Positions 35,051 to 44,053 of a stretch of 64,000 nt of DNA are shown piece by piece. The notes beneath the pieces are model-generated. The model searched no databases. It saw nothing but the letters and a program-made list of their open reading frames with translations, and was not told the DNA's origin. The stretch covers positions 3,788,585-3,852,584 of the forward strand of contig NZ_CP055156.1 of NCBI RefSeq assembly GCF_014217805.1, in the 5' to 3' direction. The stretch comes from Adhaeribacter swui. GTDB lineage: Bacteria; Bacteroidota; Bacteroidia; Cytophagales; Hymenobacteraceae. Each line of letters opens with the position of its first letter. Position 1 is the first letter of the stretch. Both the position numbers and the translations under genes were made by a program.

Positions 35051-36766
35051 ATGTCTAAATACAGAAGTAGCGATTGGTTTGGCAAAACCGATAAAATGGG
35101 ATTTATATACCGGAGCTGGATGAAAAACCAGGGTTATCCGGAAGATATGTTTGATGGTAGACCGGTTATTGGTATTTGTAATACCTGGTCGGAGTTAACG
35201 CCCTGTAATGCGCATTTACGCGATATTGCCGAAGTGGTAAAACGCGGCGTGTACGAAGCCGGCGGTTTCCCGCTGGAATTCCCGATTATGTCGCTGGGCG
35301 AAACTTTGCTTAAACCAACCGCAATGCTGTTCCGCAACTTAGCCAGCATGGATGCTGAAGAATCGATCCGGGGCAACCCAATAGACGGGGTGGTGCTTTT
35401 AACCGGTTGCGATAAAACCACGCCTTCTACAGTAATGGGTGCGGCCAGCGTAAATTTGCCTACCATTGTGGTGCCCGGCGGACCGATGCTGAATGGTAAA
35501 TTCCAAGGCCAGGATATTGGCTCGGGTACTTCCGTTTGGAAATTTGCCGCCGACGTGAAAACCGGTAAAATGCTGCAGGAAGATTATATGTTCGCCGAAA
35601 GCTGCATGTCACGGAGTGCCGGTCACTGCATGACCATGGGTACGGCATCCACCATGGCGTGTATGGTAGAATCATTAGGCTTAACCTTGCCGGGAGCCGC
35701 TGCTATTCCGGCTGTAGATTCCCGGAAGAAAGTACTGGCGCACTTATCCGGCCGCCGGATTGTAGAAATGGTAAAAGAAGATTTGCGGATTTCGAAAGTG
35801 TTAACCCGCGAAGCTTTTGAAAATGCAATTAAAGTAAACGCAGCCGTAGGTGGTTCTACCAATTTAATTATTCACTTAACCGCTATTGCCGGCCGTATTG
35901 GCGTGGAGCTAAACCTGGAAGATTACGATGATTTAGGCAGTAAAATTCCGTTGCTGTTAAACTTAATGCCTTCCGGAAAGTACCTGATGGAAGACTTTTT
36001 CTACGCGGGCGGTTTGCCGGTAATTATAAACGAACTGCGGGATCACCTGCACATGAATACCACTACCGTAACCGGTAAAGGCCACGCCGAAAACATAAAA
36101 GGCAAGATAAACTGCTATAATACCGAGGTAATTGCGCCCATTTCTAACCCATTGATTAAAGAAGGCGGTATTGCGGTATTAAAAGGTAATCTGGCCGAGA
36201 ATGGCGCGGTAATTAAACCTTCGGCGGCAACACCAGAATTAATGGTGCATCGTGGCCGCGCCGTGGTATTCGAAACCATTGAAGATTACCATGCTTTGGT
36301 AGACGATCCGGATCTAGACATCGACGAAACCTGTGTTATGGTTTTAAAAAATGTGGGTCCAGTGGGTTACCCAGGCATGCCCGAAGTGGGTAATATGACT
36401 TTACCGAAAAAGATTTTGGAAAAAGGCGTGGTGGATATGGTGCGTATTTCGGATGGCCGCATGAGTGGTACTGCTTATGGCACCGTAGTATTGCACGTTT
36501 CGCCGGAAGCTGCCATTGGCGGTACCTTAGCCGTAGTGCAAAACGGCGACTTTATTGAATTAGATGTGCCAAATCGCCGCTTGCACCTGGATGTACCAGA
36601 AGAAGAAATCGCCCGCCGGAAGCAAAAGTGGCAACAACCTGCCCCGGTTGCCGACCGCGGTTACGTAAATATGTACATCAAACACGTGCAGCAAGCCGAC
36701 AAAGGCGCCGACCTGGACTTCTTAGTAGGCGGCTCCGGCGATAAAGTAAGCCGCGATTCACATTAA
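35051..36766 (+). CDS. IlvD/Edd family sugar-acid dehydratase, L-arabinonate dehydratase type
   Basis: A cytoplasmic Fe-S dehydratase of 571 residues. The start SSDWFGKTDKMGFIYRSWMKNQG and the box GICNTWSELTPCNAH are those of the sugar-acid branch (L-arabinonate and D-xylonate dehydratases) and not of dihydroxy-acid dehydratase. Expected cluster ligands are Cys52, Cys120 (TGCDKTTPS) and Cys193 (AGHCMTMGTAS). The Mg/substrate region NAAVGGSTNLIIHL and the C-terminal SDGRMSGTAYGTVVLHVSPEAA are intact. It would convert an aldonate to a 2-keto-3-deoxy acid. GH43 and GH127 neighbours and the GntP symporter favour L-arabinonate. A degenerate octamer array starts 5 bases after the stop. Confidence 0.9.
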   Translation: MSKYRSSDWFGKTDKMGFIYRSWMKNQGYPEDMFDGRPVIGICNTWSELTPCNAHLRDIAEVVKRGVYEAGGFPLEFPIMSLGETLLKPTAMLFRNLASMDAEESIRGNPIDGVVLLTGCDKTTPSTVMGAASVNLPTIVVPGGPMLNGKFQGQDIGSGTSVWKFAADVKTGKMLQEDYMFAESCMSRSAGHCMTMGTASTMACMVESLGLTLPGAAAIPAVDSRKKVLAHLSGRRIVEMVKEDLRISKVLTREAFENAIKVNAAVGGSTNLIIHLTAIAGRIGVELNLEDYDDLGSKIPLLLNLMPSGKYLMEDFFYAGGLPVIINELRDHLHMNTTTVTGKGHAENIKGKINCYNTEVIAPISNPLIKEGGIAVLKGNLAENGAVIKPSAATPELMVHRGRAVVFETIEDYHALVDDPDLDIDETCVMVLKNVGPVGYPGMPEVGNMTLPKKILEKGVVDMVRISDGRMSGTAYGTVVLHVSPEAAIGGTLAVVQNGDFIELDVPNRRLHLDVPEEEIARRKQKWQQPAPVADRGYVNMYIKHVQQADKGADLDFLVGGSGDKVSRDSH

Positions 36767-36770
36767 TTTA

Positions 36771-36840
36771 GTTGAAAGGTTGGAAAGTTAGCAGGTTGAA
36801 AAGTTGTAAGGTTGAGTGTGGGTAGGGTTTAAGGTTGGAA
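36771..36840 (+). repeat. Degenerate octamer array, sense orientation (3' of dehydratase)
   Basis: Tandem 8-base units of form GTTNNAAR: GTTGAAAG, GTTGGAAA, GTTAGCAG, GTTGAAAA, GTTGTAAG, and further degenerate units to about 36840. It is complementary to the array at 36959-37030; for example GGTTGGAAAGTTA (36778-36790) pairs exactly with 36959-36971. Confidence 0.75.
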
Positions 36841-36958
36841 AATAAAAAGCTAAAACACCTTACACTAACAATCTGAATTATTTCAGCGCTGGGATTTTTA
36901 AAATTTTAGGGGAGCAGGGTATCAGGCAACGCGCTATTTTAATTGAAAAATAATTATT

Positions 36959-37030
36959 TAACTTTCCAACCTTAAAACTTTCTAACCTTTCAACCTTCTA
37001 ACTTTAAAACTTTCCAACCCTCCAACCCAT
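36959..37030 (-). repeat. Degenerate octamer array, antisense orientation (5' of gntP)
   Basis: Read on the minus strand this is nine consecutive 8-base units beginning with GTT (GTTGGAGG, GTTGGAAA, GTTTTAAA, GTTAGAAG, GTTGAAAG, GTTAGAAA, GTTTTAAG, GTTGGAAA, GTTAAA..). It stops 4 bases before the gntP start codon, so the gntP leader is made of it. Confidence 0.8.
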
Positions 37031-37034
37031 CCCA

Positions 37035-38354
37035 ATGACGATACTCGTTGTTCTCCTCTGCATTATCTCGCTTATTTTATTAATTACCTGGGGCAAAGTA
37101 AATGCTTTCCTCGCATTTCTGATCGTTTCTATTTTCACCGGTCTGGGCTTAGGTATTCCGCTATCGGCCATTAATACCTCGGTGCAAAAAGGCATTGGCG
37201 ATACGCTGGGTTCGTTGGTGATTGTGGTGGTTTTGGGGGCCATGTTGGGTAAATTGGTGGCCGAAAGCGGCGCGGCGCAACGCATTGCCAACGCCATGAT
37301 GTCGGCTTTCGGCGAAAAATACATTCACTGGGCCTTAATGATTACGGGCTTGGTAGTGGGTATTCCGCTGTTTTACAACGTGGGCTTTGTGCTCATGATT
37401 CCCTTGATTTTTTCGGTGGCCTATACCTATAAATTACCTTCGGTGTACATTGGGGTGCCCATGCTTTCGGCTTTGTCGGTAACGCACGGTTTTTTGCCGC
37501 CGCACCCATCGCCGGCCGCTTTGGTTACGCAGTTTAACGCCGATATGGGCTGGACCTTGGTATACGGTTTAATTGTTTCTATTCCGGCTATTATTGTAGC
37601 GGGGCCTGTTTTTGCCAAAACTTTAAAAAACATGGTTTCTAAACCACTCGAAGGTTTTGTGGTGCAAAATATTCCCGCGGAAAAGTTGCCAGGCGTTACC
37701 AACAGCTTATTATCCTCGCTGTTTCCGGTGTTCATGCTCATGTTTACCACCTTGTTTTTGGTTTTTGTACCTAAAGATGGCCTCATGAGCCAAACACTAA
37801 AATTCGTAGGCGAACCCAATATTGTGATGTTGCTGGCAGTAATTCTGGCTACAGTAACTTTGGGCTTAAATCAGGGGCGCAGCATGGCATCCATTATGGG
37901 CGTTTACGGCGATGCCGTAAAAGATGTGGCCATGATTTTATTGATCGTAAGCGGTGCCGGAATTTTAAAACAGGTATTGCTGGACAGCGGCGTTAGCGCC
38001 GAAATTGCTTCGGTGTTGCAAGGCTGGACTTTACACCCCTTGATTCTGGGTTGGCTGATCGCAGCCATTATCCGGGTATGTTTGGGTTCGGCTACGGTGG
38101 CCGGTTTAACTACCGCTGGTATTATTTCGCCGCTCATGAAGCAAATTCCCGTTGATCCTAATTTAATGGTTCTGGCTATTGGGGCTGGTAGTCTTATGTT
38201 TTCGCACGTAAACGATGCCGGTTTCTGGCTTTTTAAAGAATATTTTAATTTATCCATTAAGCAAACCATTCGTTCCTGGTCGATGATGGAAACTTTGGTT
38301 TCTATTGTGGGCATTATCGGCGTAATGGTCATTGATTTTATTATCCGGGCTTAA
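37035..38354 (+). CDS. gntP: GntP family gluconate/aldonate:H+ symporter
   Basis: An inner-membrane permease of 439 residues with about twelve hydrophobic segments. Family marks include GKVNAFLAFLIVSIFTGLGLGI near the N-terminus, ALMITGLVVGIPLFYNVGFVLMIPL, SVTHGFLPPHPSPAALV, LRLSLGSATVA-type sequence (here IRVCLGSATVAGLTTAGI) and SHVNDAGFWLFKEYFNLS. GntP carriers take up gluconate or related sugar acids with protons. The gene follows the dehydratase by 268 bases; together they suggest that an aldonate made outside the cytoplasm, or shared in the environment, is imported and dehydrated. ATG start, abutting the antisense repeat array. Confidence 0.94.
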   Translation: MTILVVLLCIISLILLITWGKVNAFLAFLIVSIFTGLGLGIPLSAINTSVQKGIGDTLGSLVIVVVLGAMLGKLVAESGAAQRIANAMMSAFGEKYIHWALMITGLVVGIPLFYNVGFVLMIPLIFSVAYTYKLPSVYIGVPMLSALSVTHGFLPPHPSPAALVTQFNADMGWTLVYGLIVSIPAIIVAGPVFAKTLKNMVSKPLEGFVVQNIPAEKLPGVTNSLLSSLFPVFMLMFTTLFLVFVPKDGLMSQTLKFVGEPNIVMLLAVILATVTLGLNQGRSMASIMGVYGDAVKDVAMILLIVSGAGILKQVLLDSGVSAEIASVLQGWTLHPLILGWLIAAIIRVCLGSATVAGLTTAGIISPLMKQIPVDPNLMVLAIGAGSLMFSHVNDAGFWLFKEYFNLSIKQTIRSWSMMETLVSIVGIIGVMVIDFIIRA

Positions 38355-38463
38355 TAGGAAAGCTAGCAATAAGCCGTTTTTAAAAAAACAAATACGCTAT
38401 AACCTATAAGCTGGTGTTGTGGATTATTAATAACAAACCAGCCCGAAACAAGATTAAACTTAA

Positions 38464-38832
38464 ATGAATTATACCGCCAAAACCATTCGCACCTTTATTG
38501 GCGCCAAAGATTATAATAGATCCCGGGCATTTTACCGCGACCTGGACTTTGAGGAAGTGGTAATTGGAGATAAGATGTGCCTTTTCCGGGTAAATGAGAA
38601 TTTAGGTTTTTATTTGCAGGATTATGATGTAGCAGATTGGATTGACAATTCCATGGTGTTTTTGGAGGTAGATGATATCGAAAAATGCGCTGAAAGTTTG
38701 CTCCATAAGAATTTACAAAGCAAATACCCGGAAGTAAAATTTACAGAGATCAAGCAATTTGACTGGGGCAGAGAATTGTTTATGACCGATCCAGCGGGAG
38801 TGCTGTGGCACTTTGGTGAATTTAAGAAGTGA
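38464..38832 (+). CDS. VOC family (glyoxalase/bleomycin-resistance-like) protein
   Basis: A cytoplasmic protein of 122 residues with a single VOC fold. The first beta-alpha unit is FIGAKDYNRSRAFYRDLDFEEV, and the C-terminal strand is ELFMTDPAGVLWHFGEF, which carries the usual Glu/His metal positions only in part. Metal-binding cannot be confirmed by eye. Relatives range from glyoxalase I-like enzymes to antibiotic-binding proteins. It sits inside the PUL between gntP and a GH43 gene, which may be chance or may indicate a role in sugar-derived aldehyde handling. ATG start, 109 bases after gntP. Confidence 0.82.
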   Translation: MNYTAKTIRTFIGAKDYNRSRAFYRDLDFEEVVIGDKMCLFRVNENLGFYLQDYDVADWIDNSMVFLEVDDIEKCAESLLHKNLQSKYPEVKFTEIKQFDWGRELFMTDPAGVLWHFGEFKK

Positions 38833-38891
38833 AAAGAATCAACACAACGGTTGTAAACTTATGCTTAAGTTCCCGGCATTTTGTTCTCCAA

Positions 38892-38899
38892 TATTTTTG
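38892..38899 (+). promoter_or_regulatory. Weak candidate -7 box before GH43 gene
   Basis: TATTTTTG fits TAnnTTTG, 47 bases before the chosen GH43 start codon. No matching -33 element was found, and AT-richness makes chance matches likely. Confidence 0.25.
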
Positions 38900-38946
38900 C
38901 TGAGATCAGGTTAAAATTTAAAAAAAATCAGAGTACACCATATATT

Positions 38947-39954
38947 ATGTTAAAAAAAACTTTTCTTATCTGTGGCGCTACGGCTTTACTTACTTTGCCC
39001 GCATTAGCGCAGCAAACCGTTAAAACGCCTTTAACCAAAAAAACGTCCGGTAATCCTATATTTCCGGGCTGGTACGCCGATCCGGAAGGCATTATTTTTA
39101 AAAATAAATACTGGGTATATCCCACTTATTCGGCTCCTTACGAGCAGCAGGTACACCTCGATGCTTTTTCGTCGCCGGATTTAGTAAACTGGACCAAACA
39201 CAGTCGCATTATTGATACGGCTTCGGTTAAATGGGTGAAAAAGGCCATGTGGGCGCCGGCCATTGTGGAAAAAGGAAATAAATATTACTTGTTTTTTGGC
39301 GGCAACGACATTCACGACGATAATAAAGAAGTAGGTGGCATTGGGGTAGCGGTGGCTGATAATCCGACCGGCCCTTTTAAAGATTTATTGGGTAAGCCTT
39401 TAATCGGTAAAATCCATAATAAAGCCCAACCGATCGACCAATTCGTGTTTAAAGATAAAGACAACCAGTACTACATGATTTACGGAGGCTGGGGACGTTG
39501 CAACATTGCCAAGTTAAAAGACGATTTCACTGGTTTTACCCCGTTTTCGGATGGAGTTACTTTTAAAGAAATCACGCCGAAAGGTTACGTAGAAGGTCCT
39601 TTCATGTTTATCCGAAACGGGAAATATTACTTTATGTGGTCGGAAGGTGGCTGGACTGGCCCGGATTACCGGGTAGCTTATGCGGTAAGCGATTCACCAT
39701 TTGGTCCATTCCAACGGATTGGTACCGTGTTGCAGCAAGACCCGAAAGTTGCTACGGGTGCTGGTCACCACTCCGTTATTCAGGTACCCGGCAAAGACGA
39801 ATGGTATATTGTGTATCACCGTCGGCCCTTGGATGAAACCGATGGCAACCACCGCGTAACCTGCATCGACCGCATGTATTTTGACGAGAAAGGCATGATT
39901 AAGCCGGTTAAGATTACCAACGAAGGAGTGGCCAGCCGGCCGTTAAAGAAGTAA
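38947..39954 (+). CDS. Secreted glycoside hydrolase family 43 protein
   Basis: A five-bladed beta-propeller glycosidase of 335 residues with a signal peptide MLKKTFLICGATALLTLPALAQ. The ATG at 38947 is chosen because the longer frame from a TTG at 38881 would bury that signal. Expected GH43 residues: catalytic base Asp in GWYADPEG (about D45), pKa-modulating Asp in QPIDQFVF, and acid Glu in GYVEGPFMF. GH43 enzymes act on alpha-L-arabinofuranosides or beta-xylosides. It has no accessory domain. A terminator follows at 40006, so it may be transcribed apart from the second GH43. Confidence 0.92.
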   Translation: MLKKTFLICGATALLTLPALAQQTVKTPLTKKTSGNPIFPGWYADPEGIIFKNKYWVYPTYSAPYEQQVHLDAFSSPDLVNWTKHSRIIDTASVKWVKKAMWAPAIVEKGNKYYLFFGGNDIHDDNKEVGGIGVAVADNPTGPFKDLLGKPLIGKIHNKAQPIDQFVFKDKDNQYYMIYGGWGRCNIAKLKDDFTGFTPFSDGVTFKEITPKGYVEGPFMFIRNGKYYFMWSEGGWTGPDYRVAYAVSDSPFGPFQRIGTVLQQDPKVATGAGHHSVIQVPGKDEWYIVYHRRPLDETDGNHRVTCIDRMYFDEKGMIKPVKITNEGVASRPLKK

Positions 39955-40005
39955 AATAAACCAAGCTGCAGGGTGGCCATAAGCGCTACTTTATTTTGCG
40001 GCATT

Positions 40006-40049
40006 ATCTGCCAACTTGTATTTATTTCAGGTTGGCAGATTTTATTTTT
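40006..40049 (+). terminator. Terminator after first GH43 gene
   Basis: A 10-bp perfect stem (ATCTGCCAAC / GTTGGCAGAT) with a 15-base loop, then TTTATTTTT, about 50 bases after the stop. Confidence 0.85.
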
Positions 40050-40111
40050 CGGTTATATTTAATTGGAGGCTTAGTATTCCCATTTACTAAAAAGCGAAAA
40101 TTTTAAAAATT

Positions 40112-41725
40112 ATGAAAAAAATTGGACTCGTACTCCTGAGTTGGGTAGTTTTTTCCTGTAATAGTAACAAGTCTTCCGAAGCAGATTCCGGCCAAACCGC
40201 CAGTTCAAATCAGACGACTAAAACGGCTTCGGTTACGTACAACAACCCGGTTTTGCCCGGCGATTACGCCGATCCTTCGGTGGTGCGGGTAGGCGACGAT
40301 TACTGGGCCACAGCTACTTCGTCGGAGTGGGCGCCTTTGTACCCGATTCTGCATTCTAAAAACCTCGTGGATTGGGAAACCGTGGGGCATGTTTTTCCGG
40401 AAAAAGCGCCTGCTTGGGCCGACGCGCATTTCTGGGCACCGGAAATTACTTACGATAACGGCAAGTACTACATTTACTATACAGCCAAGAAAAAAGGCGG
40501 TAATTTGTGCATCGGCGTAGCAAGTAGTACCAAAGCCACCGGCCCTTATACCGACCACGGCCCCTTGGTTTGCCAGGAAGTAGGCTCCATCGATGCCTTC
40601 CCGATCCGCGACGAAAAAGGCGATTTGTATATGGTTTGGAAAGAAGACGGGAACAGCCAAAAGTTGCCCACGCCTATATGGGGCCAGCGTTTAAACGAAG
40701 AACGTACCGCTTTAATCGGCGAACGGTTTGAATTATTCCGCAATGACCCGAAAACCTGGGAAGGTGGCTTGGTAGAAGGTCCCTTTATTTTAAAACGCAA
40801 CGGGTACTACTATACTTTTTACTCCGGCGATGCTTGCTGCGGCCGGGGTTGTACTTACGGGGTAGGAGTGGCCCGCTCTAAAACTTTGCGCGGACCTTGG
40901 GAAAAATACGCATCCAATCCTATCTTAAAACAAAGTGACACCTGGAAATGCGCCGGCCACGGCTCCATTGTTTCGGATGCGCAAGGCCGGGATTTTTACT
41001 TGTATCACGCGTACCAGAAAGATGATTTTGTATACCCCGGCCGCCAAGGTTTGCTGGATGAAATAACCTGGGGCAAAGATGGCTGGCCGCAGTTTGCTAA
41101 AAACGCACCCACTGCTACTGCTGCGGCACCCTTTAACCAGAATGCGCCGGACATTTATAGTTTAATTGAGGAGTTTAACCAGAAAACTTTAGCCGAAAGC
41201 TGGCAATGGCCGGTAAACCAAAAATCAAATTATCAAATTAAACCCGAATCAAATGGGCAGTTGGTAATGAAAGCTTCCCCGGCTGAATTAGGAACGGTGC
41301 TGGCGCAACGCACCTTAACCGGCGATTACACCACCACCACATTGCTCGATAAAAGTAGCCTCTCAAATGGCGCAACCGCCGGCTTGGCCGCCATTGGCGA
41401 CAACAGTAACGCCGTTGGGGTAAGTGTGAGCAAAGGCGATCTGGTATTATGGTCCGTAAAAGATAATAAAGTAACGACGCTGGAAAAAGTAAAAGCCCCC
41501 ACGGAAAACACCGTGCAGTTAAAATTAACAGCTCGTAAAGGCAATAAACTGGAGTTTGCCTGGAGTACCAACGGCACGGCCTGGAACCAACTCAACAAAG
41601 GCCAAGCCATTGACGCCGCTTATCTACCACCCTGGGATCGGGGCGTGCGCACCGGGCTATTTGCCAAAGGCCCGGTAAATACCACAGCGACTTTTGATTG
41701 GTTTAAAGTTGAAAATTTAGATTAA
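40112..41725 (+). CDS. GH43 family lipoprotein with C-terminal beta-sandwich
   Basis: A lipoprotein of 537 residues. The lipobox is WVVFSCNSNKSS (Cys at about residue 16). The GH43 propeller occupies about 45-335, with expected base Asp in LPGDYADPSVV, modulating Asp in GSIDAFPIRD and acid Glu in GGLVEGPFIL, and with WKCAGHGSIV near its end. A C-terminal beta-sandwich (about 355-535, YSLIEEFNQKTLAESWQWPVN ... WFKVENL) resembles the beta-xylosidase C-terminal/concanavalin-like domains that shape the active site of xylosidases and arabinofuranosidases. It is probably surface-exposed. An AT palindrome touches the ATG. GH127 follows after 114 bases. Confidence 0.92.
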   Translation: MKKIGLVLLSWVVFSCNSNKSSEADSGQTASSNQTTKTASVTYNNPVLPGDYADPSVVRVGDDYWATATSSEWAPLYPILHSKNLVDWETVGHVFPEKAPAWADAHFWAPEITYDNGKYYIYYTAKKKGGNLCIGVASSTKATGPYTDHGPLVCQEVGSIDAFPIRDEKGDLYMVWKEDGNSQKLPTPIWGQRLNEERTALIGERFELFRNDPKTWEGGLVEGPFILKRNGYYYTFYSGDACCGRGCTYGVGVARSKTLRGPWEKYASNPILKQSDTWKCAGHGSIVSDAQGRDFYLYHAYQKDDFVYPGRQGLLDEITWGKDGWPQFAKNAPTATAAAPFNQNAPDIYSLIEEFNQKTLAESWQWPVNQKSNYQIKPESNGQLVMKASPAELGTVLAQRTLTGDYTTTTLLDKSSLSNGATAGLAAIGDNSNAVGVSVSKGDLVLWSVKDNKVTTLEKVKAPTENTVQLKLTARKGNKLEFAWSTNGTAWNQLNKGQAIDAAYLPPWDRGVRTGLFAKGPVNTTATFDWFKVENLD

Positions 41726-41839
41726 ACGACAAGCCGGTTAATTACTTGCCACCTTTCCTGCTTTTTAACCTTAAGGCATTGAACACCTACCGGAAGTTTA
41801 ATACTTTTTAATAGCTAATTTTTAAATTTTTGATTTTTT

Positions 41840-43894
41840 ATGAACGCTAAAGTGCTTGCTTCTTCCCTGGCTTTCCTGCTCTTTACTTCTTTTAAACCCG
41901 TAAACACTAATTTCGGCGAAAATACACCGGCGTTTGCCCCCACCTATGTGGCTCCGGTTTATACCGCCTTACCCCTGGGCGAAATTAAACCCAAAGGTTG
42001 GTTGCATAACCAGTTGCAAATCATGCGCAACGGTACTACGGGGCATTTAGACGAAGTTTACCCCAAAATCAAAAACGATAATGGCTGGCTCGGCGGCAAA
42101 GGGGACGCTTGGGAAGAAACACCGTATTGGCTCGATGGCGCCGTGCCACTGGCTTACCTACTCGAAGATAAAACGTTACAAACCAAAGTACTCCGGTACA
42201 TTAACTGGACCCTCGAGAATCAACGACCCTCCGGATATTTTGGCCCGATTACCAAAGAAGAGCGGGAAAAAGGCGTGAAAGTAACCGTGGAAAATTGTTC
42301 GCAAGGCGAGGATTGGTGGCCCAAAATGGTGATGTTAAAAGTAATGCGGCAATACTACACGGCCACGCAAGACCCGCGGGTAATTCCATTTTTTACTAAA
42401 TATTTTGATTATCAGCTTAAAACCTTAAAACAATGCCCCATTGGTAAATGGACCGACTGGGCGGAATCGCGGGGTACCGATAATGTAATGCTGGTACAGT
42501 GGCTCTACGGCATTACTAAAGATCAAAGCTTACTGGAATTAGCTAACCTGATTGATTCGCAATCTTTTACCTGGAGTACCTGGCTGGGTAATCGCGATTG
42601 GGTAATTGGGGCGGCTACCCAGCAAAACGATGCCCACTGGATGCGCCGGCACGGGGTAAACGTAGCCATGGCCATAAAAGCGCCGGCCATAAATTACCAA
42701 CGCACGCAGGATAAAGAATACTTAAGTGCCCTGGACACGGGTTTTAAGGACTTGATGACTTTACACGGTTTGCCTATGGGCATTTTCTCCAGCGACGAAG
42801 ATTTGCACGGCAACGATCCTACCCAAGGTACCGAATTATGCACCATCGTGGAAGCCATGTATTCCCTGGAAGAAATAATTGGCATTACGGGCGATTTGCG
42901 TTATGCCGATGCCCTGGAACGTATGACTTTTAACGCCTTACCTACCCAAACCACCGATGATTACAATGCCAAGCAATATTTCCAGATTGCGAATCAGGTG
43001 CAGGTGAAGCGGGGCGTTTTTAATTTTTCGTTGCCCTTTGAGCGCGAAATGAACAACGTGTACGGCATGCGCAGTGGATATACGTGCTGTTTAGCCAACA
43101 TGCACCAGGGCTGGACTAAATTTACTCAACACTTGTGGTACGGCACCCCGGAGCAGGGCGTAATTGCCATGGCTTACAGCCCCAATCAATTAACCACCAA
43201 AGTAGGAAAAAGCAATACCGAAGTAACCATTAACGAGATCACCAATTATCCTTTTGAAGACCAAGTGAATTTTGAAATTTTTACCAAAAACGAAGTAAGT
43301 TTTCCGCTACAATTACGGGTGCCTGCTTGGTGCCAGGCCCCGGTTTTAAAGATCAACGGCCAAACCGTAGAGGTGCAGCCAGATAAAAATATAATAACCC
43401 TAGACCGAACCTGGAAAAATAAAGATAAAGTAACCCTGCAGCTTCCAATGGAAGTTTCTACCAGCAACTGGGGCCGCAATTCCCGTACCATCGAACGCGG
43501 GCCTTTGGTTTATGCTTTAAAACTGGAAGAAAAATGGGAAAAAGGTATCGATCAAAAAGAAGGCGCTTACTGGAATGTATTTCCGAAATCGGCTTGGAAC
43601 TATGGTTTGCTACAGACCATCGTAAAAGAGCCGGTAAAGAACTTGCAGGTAAAAAATGTAAAACCTGTTACCGATAAATTTGTGTGGAACCTGGCAAACG
43701 CACCAATCCAGATTACCGCCATTGCCAAGAAAATTCCGGATTGGAAAATTGTAAACGATGTTGCTCCCCAACCAGTAACCGACCGTACCGGAATTTATCG
43801 CGGAAGGGTAACACCCACCGTCGAAAAAATAACCTTGGTGCCTTACGGTTGCACGAAAGTCCGGATTGTGGCTTTTCCGGTGGTTCCTAATTAA
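41840..43894 (+). CDS. GH127 beta-L-arabinofuranosidase-like protein
   Basis: An exported protein of 684 residues (N-terminal hydrophobic segment AKVLASSLAFLLFTSF). An (alpha/alpha)6 barrel of the DUF1680/GH127 family is followed by beta-sandwich domains. The zinc-thiolate site seen in Bifidobacterium HypBA1 (Glu338, Cys340, Cys417, Cys418) has counterparts at Glu332 and Cys334 (in GTELCTIVE) and Cys416-Cys417 (in SGYTCCLANM), so the catalytic Cys is conserved. Known members release beta-L-arabinofuranose, for example from extensin-type chains or pectic side chains. This is the strongest clue that the locus targets an arabinose-containing glycan. Last gene of the PUL. Confidence 0.93.
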   Translation: MNAKVLASSLAFLLFTSFKPVNTNFGENTPAFAPTYVAPVYTALPLGEIKPKGWLHNQLQIMRNGTTGHLDEVYPKIKNDNGWLGGKGDAWEETPYWLDGAVPLAYLLEDKTLQTKVLRYINWTLENQRPSGYFGPITKEEREKGVKVTVENCSQGEDWWPKMVMLKVMRQYYTATQDPRVIPFFTKYFDYQLKTLKQCPIGKWTDWAESRGTDNVMLVQWLYGITKDQSLLELANLIDSQSFTWSTWLGNRDWVIGAATQQNDAHWMRRHGVNVAMAIKAPAINYQRTQDKEYLSALDTGFKDLMTLHGLPMGIFSSDEDLHGNDPTQGTELCTIVEAMYSLEEIIGITGDLRYADALERMTFNALPTQTTDDYNAKQYFQIANQVQVKRGVFNFSLPFEREMNNVYGMRSGYTCCLANMHQGWTKFTQHLWYGTPEQGVIAMAYSPNQLTTKVGKSNTEVTINEITNYPFEDQVNFEIFTKNEVSFPLQLRVPAWCQAPVLKINGQTVEVQPDKNIITLDRTWKNKDKVTLQLPMEVSTSNWGRNSRTIERGPLVYALKLEEKWEKGIDQKEGAYWNVFPKSAWNYGLLQTIVKEPVKNLQVKNVKPVTDKFVWNLANAPIQITAIAKKIPDWKIVNDVAPQPVTDRTGIYRGRVTPTVEKITLVPYGCTKVRIVAFPVVPN

Positions 43895-43960
43895 TCAAAA
43901 TCGGAATTTTTAAAATTTATCTTTTCCTAAATGTAGTTTGGTAAGTAATCTTAAAAATCC

Positions 43961-44025
43961 ATTCTGTAATCAGGAGAAACTTAATTCGCTACAAAGCAAA
44001 ACAAGTGTCTCCTGATCAATAGAAT
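43961..44025. terminator. Bidirectional hairpin between convergent genes
   Basis: The arms ATCAGGAGAAACTT (43969-43982) and AAGTGTCTCCTGAT (44003-44016) pair over 14 bp with one mismatch. Outer ATTCT/AGAAT arms extend it. It lies between the GH127 stop (43894) and the DUF4112 stop (44054). No long T-run is present, so termination may be weak or factor-assisted. Confidence 0.55.
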
Positions 44026-44053
44026 GTAAAATACCGAAATATTCTACGCCTAC

